This document shows, piece by piece, positions 18,584 to 26,121 of a stretch of DNA of 64,000 bases. Position numbers and translations under genes: made by a program. This stretch comes from Paraburkholderia madseniana (lineage in GTDB: Bacteria; Pseudomonadota; Gammaproteobacteria; Burkholderiales; Burkholderiaceae): the NCBI RefSeq assembly GCF_009690905.1, contig NZ_VOSW01000001.1, positions 277,620-341,619 on the forward strand, read 5' to 3'. How positions within the stretch are numbered: the first letter of the stretch is position 1; each line of letters begins with the position of its first letter. Under the pieces are notes generated by a model that searched no databases, was not told the origin of the DNA, and saw nothing but the letters and a program-made list of their open reading frames with translations.

Positions 18584-18792
18584 TTGGTTGCGGCGTCCGT
18601 CAGCGATGCGTAAGCACACCGTCATAGTCGACCGGTGCCGCACACACGACAACCGCGAATTGCACAAACCGGATGGCAGCGCCACGACATGCTCAGACGC
18701 CATAAAGCACAAACCCGGTGCTCGGGCTGGGTTTGTGCTACTGCTTGCTGCGGGGGCTAAATCCCTAATCTGGCGATCAAACTAGATCCCCT
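18584..18792. other. Non-coding stretch between HTH remnant and DUF7660-type gene
   Basis: Together with the hipA remnant this makes a gap of about 370 bases between sure genes. Apart from the hairpin at 18706-18739, nothing recognisable was found; a plus-strand frame of 65 codons at 18588 has no ribosome site or familiar text. Confidence 0.5.
18706..18739 (-). terminator. Hairpin at the end of the toxin/immunity cluster
   Basis: AGCACAAACCC (18706-18716) and GGGTTTGTGCT (18729-18739) form a perfect 11-base stem with a 12-base loop. Read on the minus strand it is followed by TTTAT, and it lies 54 bases past the stop of the last immunity-type gene, so it probably ends that operon. Confidence 0.6.
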
Positions 18793-19047
18793 CTATTCGT
18801 ACATCTTCGCCGCGTAAAGGATATCGGCCGACGTGCGCCAACTCGGCGTGACCGGAATGTCTTGTCCAGTGTTTCTGTAAAAGTTGTCAATGGATCTGAT
18901 CCAACTTTCCATTGCGACAAGAAACCGCTCAAGCGTTGGGTTTTCCCATTCAGCTCGATTTTGCTCTAGATCTTGTAACAGAGCGGCAACGAAATCTGCC
19001 AATTCCTCTTTGGATGCAATGCCCCTCACCCGCTCCGACAATTGCAT
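18793..19047 (-). CDS. DUF7660-like small protein, likely immunity partner
   Basis: The protein has 84 residues, with text typical of a small family: KEELADFVAALLQDLEQNRAEWENPTLERFLVAMESWI, ending in TPSWRTSADILYAAKMYE. I recognise this as DUF7660-like. Members are often found beside polymorphic-toxin tails. AGGAGG lies 6 bases before ATG 19047, and the stop of the preceding toxin-like gene is 9 bases upstream, which is the usual toxin-then-immunity spacing. By position it should neutralise the 19057 product in the cytoplasm. That role is inferred from context. Confidence 0.72.
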   Translation of the reverse strand: MQLSERVRGIASKEELADFVAALLQDLEQNRAEWENPTLERFLVAMESWIRSIDNFYRNTGQDIPVTPSWRTSADILYAAKMYE

Positions 19048-19056
19048 GCGTTCCTC

Positions 19057-19395
19057 CTACGGTTTGGACGTGCCTTTGACACAAATGATGCAACCTTGAT
19101 TGGGGGTTGTGAACTTCCACCCCCGACTCGACACTTCCTGAGCTGTAGCCGGGGTAATGTTAACTTGGGTTCCTAACTGATACGTAGCAAATAGTCGGCG
19201 GTTGTCGAACGTGTACACAAGTCCGTCTTGCTCGTACACGCGTATCGGTGGCAAATCGGCTGGCGAAATCACGCCGGATTTCAGAGCCCCGATCGTATCT
19301 TGCCGCGATGTTCCATCCTTAAACGTTGAGCTGATGCTGTATCGCGTGAAACGAACCAAACCCGGATTCGCCAATCTGCTCAGATTGCTCGGCAC
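19057..19395 (-). CDS. Toxin C-terminal module, probably truncated at its start
   Basis: 112 residues from GTG 19395. The body (VRFTRYSISSTFKDGTSRQDTIGALKSGVISPADLPPIRVYEQDGLVYTFDNRRLFATYQ) looks like the ParB/sulfiredoxin-type domain used as a toxin tip in contact-dependent and Rhs-type toxins. No secretion signal is present, and there is no good ribosome site. The frame stays open upstream to a TAG at 19471-19473 and that stretch (RVGQACHATNNG before the GTG) still reads like protein, so this is probably the tail of a larger toxin gene that lost its 5' part. It overlaps the end of the upstream immunity gene only if that extension is counted. It is followed 9 bases later by its likely immunity gene. 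Confidence 0.65.
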   Translation of the reverse strand: MPSNLSRLANPGLVRFTRYSISSTFKDGTSRQDTIGALKSGVISPADLPPIRVYEQDGLVYTFDNRRLFATYQLGTQVNITPATAQEVSSRGWKFTTPNQGCIICVKGTSKP

Positions 19396-19441
19396 GCCAT
19401 TGTTTGTGGCATGGCAAGCCTGTCCAACTCGCGAACGCTGA

Positions 19442-19855
19442 TTACTGGAACAATATCGAGAGGCGACGTGCTATTGCAATCGCGGCCAGATCATCAATCC
19501 GCTCAAGCAACAACTCTCCGTCAACATCAATAAAAGATTCAAGCGCATTTTTCGGAACCAATCCCACCGATCTCGCGACCTTGTTTTGCCACTCCGAAAT
19601 GAAAGGTGTTGGCGCTCGAGTTTTCATTTCTGAAATTATCTCATTCAATTCGTTACGGAGATCAATGCATGCCAAATCCCCCCATTCTCCATCAGAATCG
19701 GAATGCAGAATGAAGGTCGGGAATCGACATCCAGCACGCCCACCCTCCAGCTCCGTTACCAAGTACTCGCGCAAACCATTGAAGTCGGCATAAGTGCCGA
19801 TCTCGACACCTTCCACCTCTTCTTGGCCGTCAAAGATACAGAGATAGAGACCCAT
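19442..19855 (-). CDS. Imm70-family immunity protein
   Basis: 137 residues from ATG 19855. The text MGLYLCIFDGQEEVEGVEIGTYADFN, then GCRFPTFILHSDSDGEWGD, and the end DVDGELLLERIDDLAAIAIARRLSILFQ, match what I know of Imm70 proteins, which protect against nuclease-type toxin tips. GGGAG lies 8-9 bases before the start. The ATG shares one base with the stop of the upstream toxin fragment (TGATG), so translation is coupled. This gene pair is therefore a classic toxin-immunity module. Base composition here is visibly more AT-rich than the flanking metabolic genes, as expected for acquired DNA. Confidence 0.8.
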   Translation of the reverse strand: MGLYLCIFDGQEEVEGVEIGTYADFNGLREYLVTELEGGRAGCRFPTFILHSDSDGEWGDLACIDLRNELNEIISEMKTRAPTPFISEWQNKVARSVGLVPKNALESFIDVDGELLLERIDDLAAIAIARRLSILFQ

Positions 19856-20106
19856 CAATAGTTCTCCCGTGTGACCGAGTTCCGGCACCGCTTTATCAAA
19901 TCAACCAGAGATCGATCAAACTCAAACGAATTCGGCACCTTAATAATCAGTCTCTTCCTTTCCTCGACTGCCCGGAATGCAAGAAGTCGAATCTGATAGG
20001 TCGCCCGTAGTTTCGAAACATTTTTCACCAGATACATCCTGTTAAAAGACTCCGCATCCGGCATCGCGCTCCGTGCAACTTGATGTTTCGTATTCTTAAA
20101 TTCCAC
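19855..20106 (-). CDS. Restriction-endonuclease-type toxin tail fragment
   Basis: 83 residues from GTG 20106, with AAGGGG about 6 bases upstream. It starts MEFKNTKHQVARSAMPDAESFNRMY, in which EFK fits the E-x-K catalytic element of PD-(D/E)xK nucleases, and runs LRATYQIRLLAFRAVEERKRLIIKVP. This fits the last part of a Tox-REase domain; the first half with the catalytic Asp is not visible. It is in the same frame as the preceding 82-codon gene, separated only by TAA 20116-20118 and three codons. It may thus be the end of a toxin gene broken by a stop, or an orphan tail captured with its immunity gene. Activity of this fragment is doubtful. Confidence 0.6.
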   Translation of the reverse strand: MEFKNTKHQVARSAMPDAESFNRMYLVKNVSKLRATYQIRLLAFRAVEERKRLIIKVPNSFEFDRSLVDLIKRCRNSVTRENY

Positions 20107-20115
20107 GATATCCCC

Positions 20116-20364
20116 TTACTTCGGCACTGGTTGAACGCTTACACCCCAATTTGATAGCCATTGTGCAAACGTCGAGTTGACGCTGAATGCTTCGCACGAC
20201 CTCGCATTGACCGGCCCGCTGCAAGGCGCGAGCGTCACGACCGCGCCTGCGACGTTGATATCGTGTTGCGCATTAATGCCGACTGTCGTACCACTGGAGA
20301 TCTTACCCGTCGATACCACGGTCACATCGTTCTGCGCCGTCGCCGTCACAGCGTGCAACGCCAT
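20116..20364 (-). pseudogene. Haemagglutinin-repeat-like fragment
   Basis: 82 codons from ATG 20364. The text AQNDVTVVSTGKISSGTTVGINAQHDINVAGAVVTL looks like one filamentous-haemagglutinin (CdiA/FhaB-type) repeat, and the rest is unrecognised. There is no signal peptide. The ATG shares a base with the stop of the upstream dehydrogenase gene (TAATG), so it may still be translated by coupling. The most likely reading is a scrap of a large two-partner-secretion toxin left at a recombination junction; its stop is followed in frame by the nuclease-type toxin tail. Confidence 0.45.
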
Positions 20365-21278
20365 TAACCGCGACTAATCACCTGCTTACGGCCTGCTTTG
20401 ACGCGCGCCAAATGGGCGTCGTCCCACTCATAGAAACCAGCACCGCTACGTACGCCAACACGCCCCGCGTTCACCTGCGCACGCAGCAGATCGAGCACGT
20501 CTTCGTCTTTGGCGAGTTCCGGCATCAGATGCTGGGAGATATCGAGGAAGGTATCGAGGCCGCCCATGTCCGCGCCCTCGAGCGGCCCGACGATCCCCCA
20601 TCGGCGCCCGAGCGACGCCTTCATGACCCGATCGACCACATCAGGCGTGGCCGCTCCTGAACGCACGATGTTCAACGCCTCGCGCAGCACCGCGAACTGC
20701 AGCCGGTTGCCGACAAAACCCGGAATCGCCTTCGCGAGCACCACCGGCTCCATGCCGATCGCGCTCATCAACGCTGCGGTACGTTCGGTGACTTCCGGCG
20801 CGGTCGCGGTACCCGGCACGACTTCGACGAGCGGGATCATGTGCGGCGGATTCCAGAAATGCGCGATCAGAAAACGCTCCTTCGCGCGCAACGGAGCAAC
20901 CAGTTGATCGGGTGGGAAACCGCTGGTGTTGCTCGCGAGAATCGCATCGTCTGCCATCAGTTCAGCCAGCGACGCATACAGGCGATGCTTCAGTTCCAGC
21001 ACCTCGGGAATCGCCTCGATCACGAATTGCGCCGCCGCCATCACGTCGAGTTGCGCATGTGTCTCGATGCGCCCGAGCGCCGCCTGTTTGGCGGCGTGGT
21101 CGATGCGCCCGGCGTCGATCAGTTCGTCGAGTACCGCTTCCGCCTTGGGCGCGACGCTCGCGAGGCGCGCCGGGTCGACGTCGTGAACGATCGTCCGATG
21201 CCCATGCAACGCGCTTTGCGTCGCAATGCCGACGCCCATCAATCCAGTGCCCACTACGCCTATGACTGCCTCGTCCAC
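20364..21278 (-). CDS. 3-hydroxyacyl-CoA dehydrogenase family protein
   Basis: The 304-residue enzyme is the right length for short 3-hydroxybutyryl-CoA dehydrogenases. The NAD site is GVVGTGLMGVGIATQSALHG at the N-terminus. NTSGF, then HFWNPPHMIPLVEVV and GFVGNRLQFAVLREAL, carry the conserved catalytic His and the domain-junction text, and the C-terminal helical domain ends in RSGAGFYEW. It oxidises a 3-hydroxyacyl-CoA or a related hydroxy acid (carnitine and gulonate dehydrogenases share this fold). GTG 21278 is chosen because AGGAG lies 8 bases before it. It has no pathway partners next door; the downstream toxin remnants begin exactly at its stop codon. Confidence 0.88.
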   Translation of the reverse strand: MDEAVIGVVGTGLMGVGIATQSALHGHRTIVHDVDPARLASVAPKAEAVLDELIDAGRIDHAAKQAALGRIETHAQLDVMAAAQFVIEAIPEVLELKHRLYASLAELMADDAILASNTSGFPPDQLVAPLRAKERFLIAHFWNPPHMIPLVEVVPGTATAPEVTERTAALMSAIGMEPVVLAKAIPGFVGNRLQFAVLREALNIVRSGAATPDVVDRVMKASLGRRWGIVGPLEGADMGGLDTFLDISQHLMPELAKDEDVLDLLRAQVNAGRVGVRSGAGFYEWDDAHLARVKAGRKQVISRG

Positions 21279-21350
21279 GCCGCTCTCCTGCTGCCGTCGA
21301 TGAAAGCCTTCGAGCATAGCGTAGCGCGCCGTTTTCCAAGACCGAACGTG

Positions 21351-21387
21351 GCAAAGCCGGTCTTCCGTGAGGAAAGACCGGCTTTGC
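21351..21387 (-). terminator. Strong hairpin after the His-rich gene
   Basis: GCAAAGCCGGTCTT (21351-21364) pairs perfectly with AAGACCGGCTTTGC (21374-21387) around a nine-base loop. It lies 40 bases past the end of the His-rich gene and before the dehydrogenase start. No T-tract follows. Confidence 0.55.
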
Positions 21388-21426
21388 GAACTTCACGCCG
21401 CGTCGCACGGCGCCGTCATGCGCGCA

Positions 21427-21732
21427 TTAGTAGCGCGGGGGCGGCGGGCGATGATCGTCGCCGTGATGATGCGGATCGTAGTCGTGCGGATGGTGACCCA
21501 TCCAGTCGTCATGAGCCCAGTAGCGGTGGCCGTCGTAGTAACGATCGCCGTGCCAGCCGATGTTGATCGACACGCCCACCGGCCTCATGTGCGGCTGACC
21601 GTAAACCGCCGGTCCCGGACCATTCTCGACAACCACCCGTTCCTGGGCGAAAGCACTGCCGGCTGCGAGCAACGCGCCGCCCGCCAGCAAGGTTGCAACG
21701 ATCGAACGCGACGTCTTGTTAAAGGTTTTCAT
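21427..21732 (-). CDS. Secreted His-rich small protein
   Basis: 101 residues from ATG 21732, with GGAGGT 5-6 bases upstream. A signal peptide is clear (RSIVATLLAGGALLAAGSAFAQE), cleaved after AFA. The mature part is about 70 residues; its second half is packed with His, Asp, Tyr and Pro (HDDWMGHHPHDYDPHHHGDDH) and ends PPPPRY. Such a tail could bind Ni, Zn or Cu in the periplasm, but this is inference. I do not recognise a named family. Its leader contains CTTTGCATGGG directly before the ribosome site, the same 11 bases that open the hairpin leader cassette seen at 33014 and 38602. Confidence 0.82.
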   Translation of the reverse strand: MKTFNKTSRSIVATLLAGGALLAAGSAFAQERVVVENGPGPAVYGQPHMRPVGVSINIGWHGDRYYDGHRYWAHDDWMGHHPHDYDPHHHGDDHRPPPPRY

Positions 21733-22167
21733 CGTGACCTCCCATGCAAAGTTTTGTATCAAGCCAGCGCCCGTGTTCGGTCGACATCGAACCGCGGTTT
21801 TGGGTTCGGACCAGACGCCGTACGCTTGAGACCAACTTTAGCGGTGCAAACCGCGTGAAGACGTGAGCACTTGTAAGCGCACATTTCATTGGAAAAGACT
21901 GATGAATGGGAGTCTTTTCGACCTTCGCCGCCCGTCTATAGCACATGCGCGGTGGATCAACTGAATGACACGATGGCGCCGTGTGAGGCGCCGTTACATC
22001 CATTTCGGCCGGGAAATATTCGGAAAAACTGGAAATCGGGCTGCGAGCGCACCAAAAACAAAAGCCACGGCACGCGTTTCGCGGGCGGTGGCTTCAATGA
22101 TGCGAGGCGCACTCGACGTGCGCGCCCATGCGCGATGGTCCGCGCTCAGGCCATACGACTTTGCTTT
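21733..22167. other. Intergenic region upstream of the His-rich gene
   Basis: 435 bases with no credible gene. It holds the promoter of the His-rich gene, a close pair of GGCGCC words (near 21974-21992) and a terminator for the small gene at 22168. Confidence 0.5.
22062..22094 (-). terminator. Intrinsic terminator of the small DUF3563-like gene
   Basis: On the minus strand an imperfect GC-rich stem bounded by AAGCCAC and GTGGCTT is followed by TTTGTTTTT. It lies about 75 bases past the stop of the gene at 22168. Confidence 0.6.
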
Positions 22168-22326
22168 TTAGTCGCTCAGCTTGATGCCGAACAACGTAGA
22201 TTGCGCTTTGCGCATGCGCTCTGCTTCGCGGCTACGTGCTGCGTACGAGTAGTCCGAATCCAGCGGCAGATGGGGCGACGCAAAGAGGTCGCTGACCTTT
22301 TGGAACAATGCAAAAATGAAGCTCAT
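22168..22326 (-). CDS. Small protein, possibly DUF3563-like
   Basis: 52 residues from ATG 22326, with GGGAG about 7 bases upstream. It starts MSFIFALFQKVSDLFASPHL and continues with a charged stretch, SREAERMRKAQ. The hydrophobic start followed by an Arg/Glu-rich helix recalls the small DUF3563 proteins frequent in Burkholderia, but the match is loose. Two copies of a TAGGG-TTTT-CCCT element lie just upstream, so it is probably under specific control. No function is known. Confidence 0.65.
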   Translation of the reverse strand: MSFIFALFQKVSDLFASPHLPLDSDYSYAARSREAERMRKAQSTLFGIKLSD

Positions 22327-22355
22327 GGCGACTCCCGGTTGGTTACTGCATTTGC

Positions 22356-22395
22356 TAGGGTTTTCCCTTAACAAGAATTATAGGGTTTTCCCTAA
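22356..22395 (-). promoter_or_regulatory. Two direct copies of TAGGGTTTTCCCT
   Basis: TAGGGTTTTCCCTTA (22356-22370) and TAGGGTTTTCCCTAA (22381-22395) are 25 bases apart and lie 30 bases before the start of the small gene on the minus strand. Each has inverted AGGG/CCCT arms round a TTTT centre. They look like paired operator sites for an unidentified regulator. Confidence 0.6.
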
Positions 22396-22518
22396 GCAAA
22401 AGCTAGTGCAATGCAGCAATTTCTCGGGTGTGGTGTGTTGTCACAGGGTTTTAGTCCATGGTGCGTTGCACCATGACAACGTCCCCGTTTTTCGTATTTC
22501 AGGGTCAAAAGCGTCCGC

Positions 22519-22827
22519 TTACTGAAGGGTGGTCGATTGCGGCTTTCTGCTGCGCGTGGGTTTCGCGCTCGTCGTGTTTTTGCGAGGGTTCACTACGGCT
22601 GCATCGACTGCACCCTCCGCAGTGCTCTCCGCACGCATCAGCGTCGCGCTGTTGACGGAGACAATCAGCCCCGGCAAGGTCCGCGCGGGGTTCTCTTGCG
22701 GCTTGACGGAAGCGCCCGTCGCCGAAAACTCGACGTTCAACGCCCAGTGCCCTTCGTGGATGCCCTGATCGCGCAGAAGCGCGCCTAGCAGTTCCTCGAT
22801 CGAATATTTGTGCGTGCTGGTCGGCAT
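22519..22827 (-). CDS. Conserved hypothetical protein
   Basis: 102 residues from ATG 22827, with GGGAG 7 bases upstream. The first 60 residues (KYSIEELLGALLRDQGIHEGHWALNVEFSATGASV, then LPGLIVSVNSATLMRAE) look folded, with a helix followed by beta strands; the last 35 are a basic Lys/Ser/Thr/Arg-rich tail. No membrane segment or signal is present. I do not recognise a family. It stands alone between the small gene at 22168 and the Ala-rich membrane protein. Confidence 0.65.
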   Translation of the reverse strand: MPTSTHKYSIEELLGALLRDQGIHEGHWALNVEFSATGASVKPQENPARTLPGLIVSVNSATLMRAESTAEGAVDAAVVNPRKNTTSAKPTRSRKPQSTTLQ

Positions 22828-23100
22828 GGTGGCTCCCGTCAGAAGATGCGCTGGCGTATCCGGTCCGGCTTCGCAACAGCAACGAGAGTGTAAAACGCGA
22901 CGTTTGGCTTGCAAGGCGTTGGCGGCGGGTGTTGCCTTACGGCGCCTATCCTAGGAGGCAGGGAGCGAGAGCGGGGCTGGGGGTTCAGGACTGGAAGCCG
23001 CGATGCTGCGGGGCCGGGAGCGGGAATAGGCGCCCAGCTGTTTGCGCGGGCAAAACGAGCTGCCGCGGCCGGCTAACGCCGGCGCGGCAGTAGTTGAAGA

Positions 23101-24519
23101 TCAGTGCGAATTGGCAGCTTTCGGCTTGTGCGCGTGCTGCGCGCGCGTGCCGCGTTTGCCATGCGCTGGCGTGGCCACGGCTGGCTGAGGCGCTGCGGTT
23201 GCGGCTGCGTCAGAAGCCGCATTGGCCGCCGCCGCGTTGGCCATCGCGATGTGCGTGTCGAGCAAGCTGGCCATGGCGGCCTGCTGGTTCTGCATCATCT
23301 GTTCGATGCGGTGTTGCTGGGCGGTGGTTTCACGCGTCAGGCGCATCAGGAGCACCGTCTGCGTGATACCGATCGCGACTGTCATCAGCAACGCGCCCAC
23401 CACGATCGACAACATCCACTTCATTCGGCGTGAATGGTCGGTCGCGGCGAGGCGTTGATCGGCGATCACGCCGTACAGGGCATCGACGGTATCGGCGAAG
23501 GCCGTAGCACGCGCGCGGTCGAGTTCAGGCGCGGCCCGCAGCGCTGCCGCGGCTGCTTCGGCGCGCTGGGCTTCACGGAAAGAAGGCGCAGAGAAAGACG
23601 CGTTTGTGTGTGCGGCAGATGCCGAGGCTGATGCGGGCGCTGATGCCGACACCGACGCCAGCGCAGATGCCGATGCGGGCGCAAACGCAGACACATTGCC
23701 CGACGACTTCGCAGCCGGCCTCGGCTCAGCAACCACCGCGCCGGAATCAGTCCCAGCCCCAGACTCGGAGGAAGACAAAGCACGCTCCGCTCCCGCATGC
23801 GCGCCTTCTGCGCCGACCGCTTCTCTCAAAGCCGTCGTCGCCTTGGCAAAAGTCGCCGCGAAACGCTGCGGCGGAATAGGCGGCCTGGCACCGCCCGAGG
23901 TCGTTGCAACCGCTGCATCTGTCGTCGCTGCGCCCGGCTCAGCAGCCTGGCGCAGCGCGGTCACACTGCGCGCCACAGTCGCCGCCGCCATCGCAGACGT
24001 GAGCGGCACAACCGCGTCACGTGCCGACGCCGCCGTTTTATCTTCGGCCGACGCTTCTGCGACCGCCTTCACATCCCCGAAAGCCAGCTCGCCGACAGGC
24101 GATGCCGTGGCCTCCACGGCCTCCGTCTCCAGCCCACTCAATTGCGCATTCACCTGCACCGGTTCATCCGATTTCGCAGCGCGAGGCGCACGCCGCGCCG
24201 CCCTTGCCTCCAGCGACATGCCGTCGGCATCGATCGCGCCAACCGCGGCCAGCACGACATCGGGTAATTCAAAGCCGTGCAACGTGCCTTGCCGGACGTC
24301 GATATTCATCGCTTCCAGCGTGGCGCGAGTGGGATCGTCGGGGAACAGGTCGAGCGTGCTGTCGTCGCGCGAGGCATCGCTCAGTTGCGCGAGACGTTGT
24401 GCCGAGCGCGCGGCGCGCGCCAGCTTGTTTTCAGTTTCGGTCGAGACGGTGGCCTGCCGCCGCTTCTTCGAAGCGGCGCGCTGAGGCCGGGACTGCGTGG
24501 ATGCTGCGGAATCTGCCAT
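23101..24519 (-). CDS. Ala-rich single-pass membrane protein of unknown function
   Basis: 472 residues from ATG 24519. The N-terminal 60 residues are basic and polar (PQRAASKKRRQATVSTETENKLARAARSAQ). A DELD-like acidic element follows, then a long Ala/Ser/Val low-complexity region with an ASAS-type run near residues 285-310. One membrane helix lies at about 367-394 (MLSIVVGALLMTVAIGITQTVLLM), followed by a short predicted coiled coil (ETTAQQHRIEQMMQNQQ) and a basic Ala/His/Lys-rich end. The topology suggests a large cytoplasmic part and a short outer tail. The composition is like that of neighbouring genes, so it is native. No convincing ribosome site is seen. Confidence 0.7.
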   Translation of the reverse strand: MADSAASTQSRPQRAASKKRRQATVSTETENKLARAARSAQRLAQLSDASRDDSTLDLFPDDPTRATLEAMNIDVRQGTLHGFELPDVVLAAVGAIDADGMSLEARAARRAPRAAKSDEPVQVNAQLSGLETEAVEATASPVGELAFGDVKAVAEASAEDKTAASARDAVVPLTSAMAAATVARSVTALRQAAEPGAATTDAAVATTSGGARPPIPPQRFAATFAKATTALREAVGAEGAHAGAERALSSSESGAGTDSGAVVAEPRPAAKSSGNVSAFAPASASALASVSASAPASASASAAHTNASFSAPSFREAQRAEAAAAALRAAPELDRARATAFADTVDALYGVIADQRLAATDHSRRMKWMLSIVVGALLMTVAIGITQTVLLMRLTRETTAQQHRIEQMMQNQQAAMASLLDTHIAMANAAAANAASDAAATAAPQPAVATPAHGKRGTRAQHAHKPKAANSH

Positions 24520-24957
24520 AGAGAAAAAAGCGGTCGTCGCCGGAAAGCGGGCGCCGAGCACCGCTCGTCAATGCCATTGGAATTTTTCGAGACCGCATTG
24601 TCGCATGGCCGCCCGCCCCAGCCGAAGCCATTCGCCGAGGTTTTTCCGTTTTTAAGACGACGCCTCGTCCTGCCGGAACTGCTTGACGCCGCGCAACTGA
24701 CGCAAGCGTGAGCGGATCACTTCATATTCGGTATTCGACACGCGGTGCAACGTGATCACTGTGACGGAGTGCCAGCGGCAGCCGTTTGCTTTATGCTTGG
24801 CCGCACGTCGCCGCGCGGGTTGCTGGGACGATCGTCGTGCCGCTGGCGAACTGCCCTATTGCGGGCCAATCAGCATCCACGATCGCCGGCGGCGCGCGCC
24901 GTGGCGAGAGCCAAAACCCGCACGCGCTTCGAATGACCGAGTTTGACCAACCGAACT
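24520..24957. other. Intergenic region before the epimerase-like gene
   Basis: 438 bases separating two divergent genes. Short frames exist on the plus strand but none has a ribosome site or familiar text. Promoters for both genes should be here; none stands out. Confidence 0.45.
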
Positions 24958-26067
24958 ATGCAGAGCATGACCCCTTTCACCGCTTCGACCATCCCGCTTG
25001 CCACCACACTGCGTGATCACTTCACTCACGTCGTGCTGCCGCTGTGGCGCGGACCCGGTTTCAACCCCGTGCTGAAGCTACCCTACGAAGCGGTCAGCGC
25101 CGAGGGTCCCGAACCGTTGCCCGCGGAGCGTTATCGGGCGATGGCGTGCGCGCGACAATTGTTCGTGTTCTCGCAAGCAGGCGATGCAGCGCATGCCAAG
25201 GTGCTGTTCGACTCGCTGATGCACGCCTTTCAGGACACGCGCAACGGCGGATGGTTCTATAGCGCGGATGCGCAGGGCGCGCCGCTCGACACGACCAAAG
25301 ACTTGTACACGCATGCGTTCGTCGTGTTCGCCTGCGCGGAATATGCCGGCCGTTCCGGCAACCGCGACGCGCTGGAAGTCGTGCATCGCACGTCGTCACT
25401 AATTCAGTCGCACTTCGCGGCCGGCGATGATCTGTTCAACGCCGCACTCACCGCGGACTTCGCCAGCGTGACCGGCACGCCGATCCAGAATCCCTTAATG
25501 CACCTCACCGAAGCCTGGTTGGCCGCCCGCGAAGTCACGCGCGACAACGCCTTCGACGCCGCGTTGCGCCGCCTCGCCGGCGCCATCGCGCATCACTTCG
25601 TGCATGCGCCGACCGGCTGCGTCGCCGAATTGCCGATTGGCGCGGACGACAACCGTCTGGAACCGGGGCACCAGTTCGAATGGTTCTGGCTGGTCAAGCA
25701 GGCGGGTGCGTTGTTCGAAGCCTCAGGTCTCGACGAATCGCTGACGCGCGCGTTCAGCTTCGCGCAGCAATATGGCGTGGACCCGCAAACGGGCGGCGTG
25801 TACGCCTCGCTCGACGAAACCGGACGCATCAAGGACGCCACCCAGCGGATCTGGGCGCAGACCGAGTACCTGCGCGCCCTGGCGAGCCATGACGACCCCG
25901 CTGCGCACGCCGCGCTGCCGCGGCAAATCGAACTCTTCCGGCAACGCTTCCTGCGTCCGCAAGGCTGGTTCGAATGCAAAACGGCCGCCGGTGATGTGGT
26001 GCGCGCCGACATGCCGTCGACCACCCCCTATCACCTCGCGACCGCCTATGACGCCTTGCCCGGCTAA
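24958..26067 (+). CDS. N-acylglucosamine 2-epimerase (AGE) family protein
   Basis: About 369 residues, forming the (alpha/alpha)6 barrel of the AGE family. Recognisable pieces are RYRAMACARQLFVFSQAGD, RNGGWFYSADAQGAPLDTTKDLYTHAFVVFACAEY, then NPLMHLTEAWLAA, LEPGHQFEWFWLV and the end GWFECKTAAGDVVRADMPSTTPYHLATAYDAL. The conserved His residues in KDLYTHAF, NPLMHLTEA, PGHQFEW and PYHL are present, so it is probably an active aldose-ketose isomerase, for example of mannose. Starts are possible at 24943 (TTG), 24958 and 24967 (both ATG); none has a clear ribosome site. No sugar transporter or kinase is adjacent. Confidence 0.85.
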   Translation: MQSMTPFTASTIPLATTLRDHFTHVVLPLWRGPGFNPVLKLPYEAVSAEGPEPLPAERYRAMACARQLFVFSQAGDAAHAKVLFDSLMHAFQDTRNGGWFYSADAQGAPLDTTKDLYTHAFVVFACAEYAGRSGNRDALEVVHRTSSLIQSHFAAGDDLFNAALTADFASVTGTPIQNPLMHLTEAWLAAREVTRDNAFDAALRRLAGAIAHHFVHAPTGCVAELPIGADDNRLEPGHQFEWFWLVKQAGALFEASGLDESLTRAFSFAQQYGVDPQTGGVYASLDETGRIKDATQRIWAQTEYLRALASHDDPAAHAALPRQIELFRQRFLRPQGWFECKTAAGDVVRADMPSTTPYHLATAYDALPG

Positions 26068-26121
26068 GTGCCGGCCGCCGTCTTCCCGTGCATCGGCGTC
26101 AAAAGCCGACTGACCGGTCAA

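Noticed and set aside
18588..18785. 65-codon plus-strand frame
   Set aside because: It runs through the terminator hairpin and has no ribosome site.
22356..22395. Start of a CRISPR-like array at the TAGGGTTTTCCCT repeats
   Set aside because: Only two copies of about 13 bases with a 10-base gap; it fits operators, not CRISPR.
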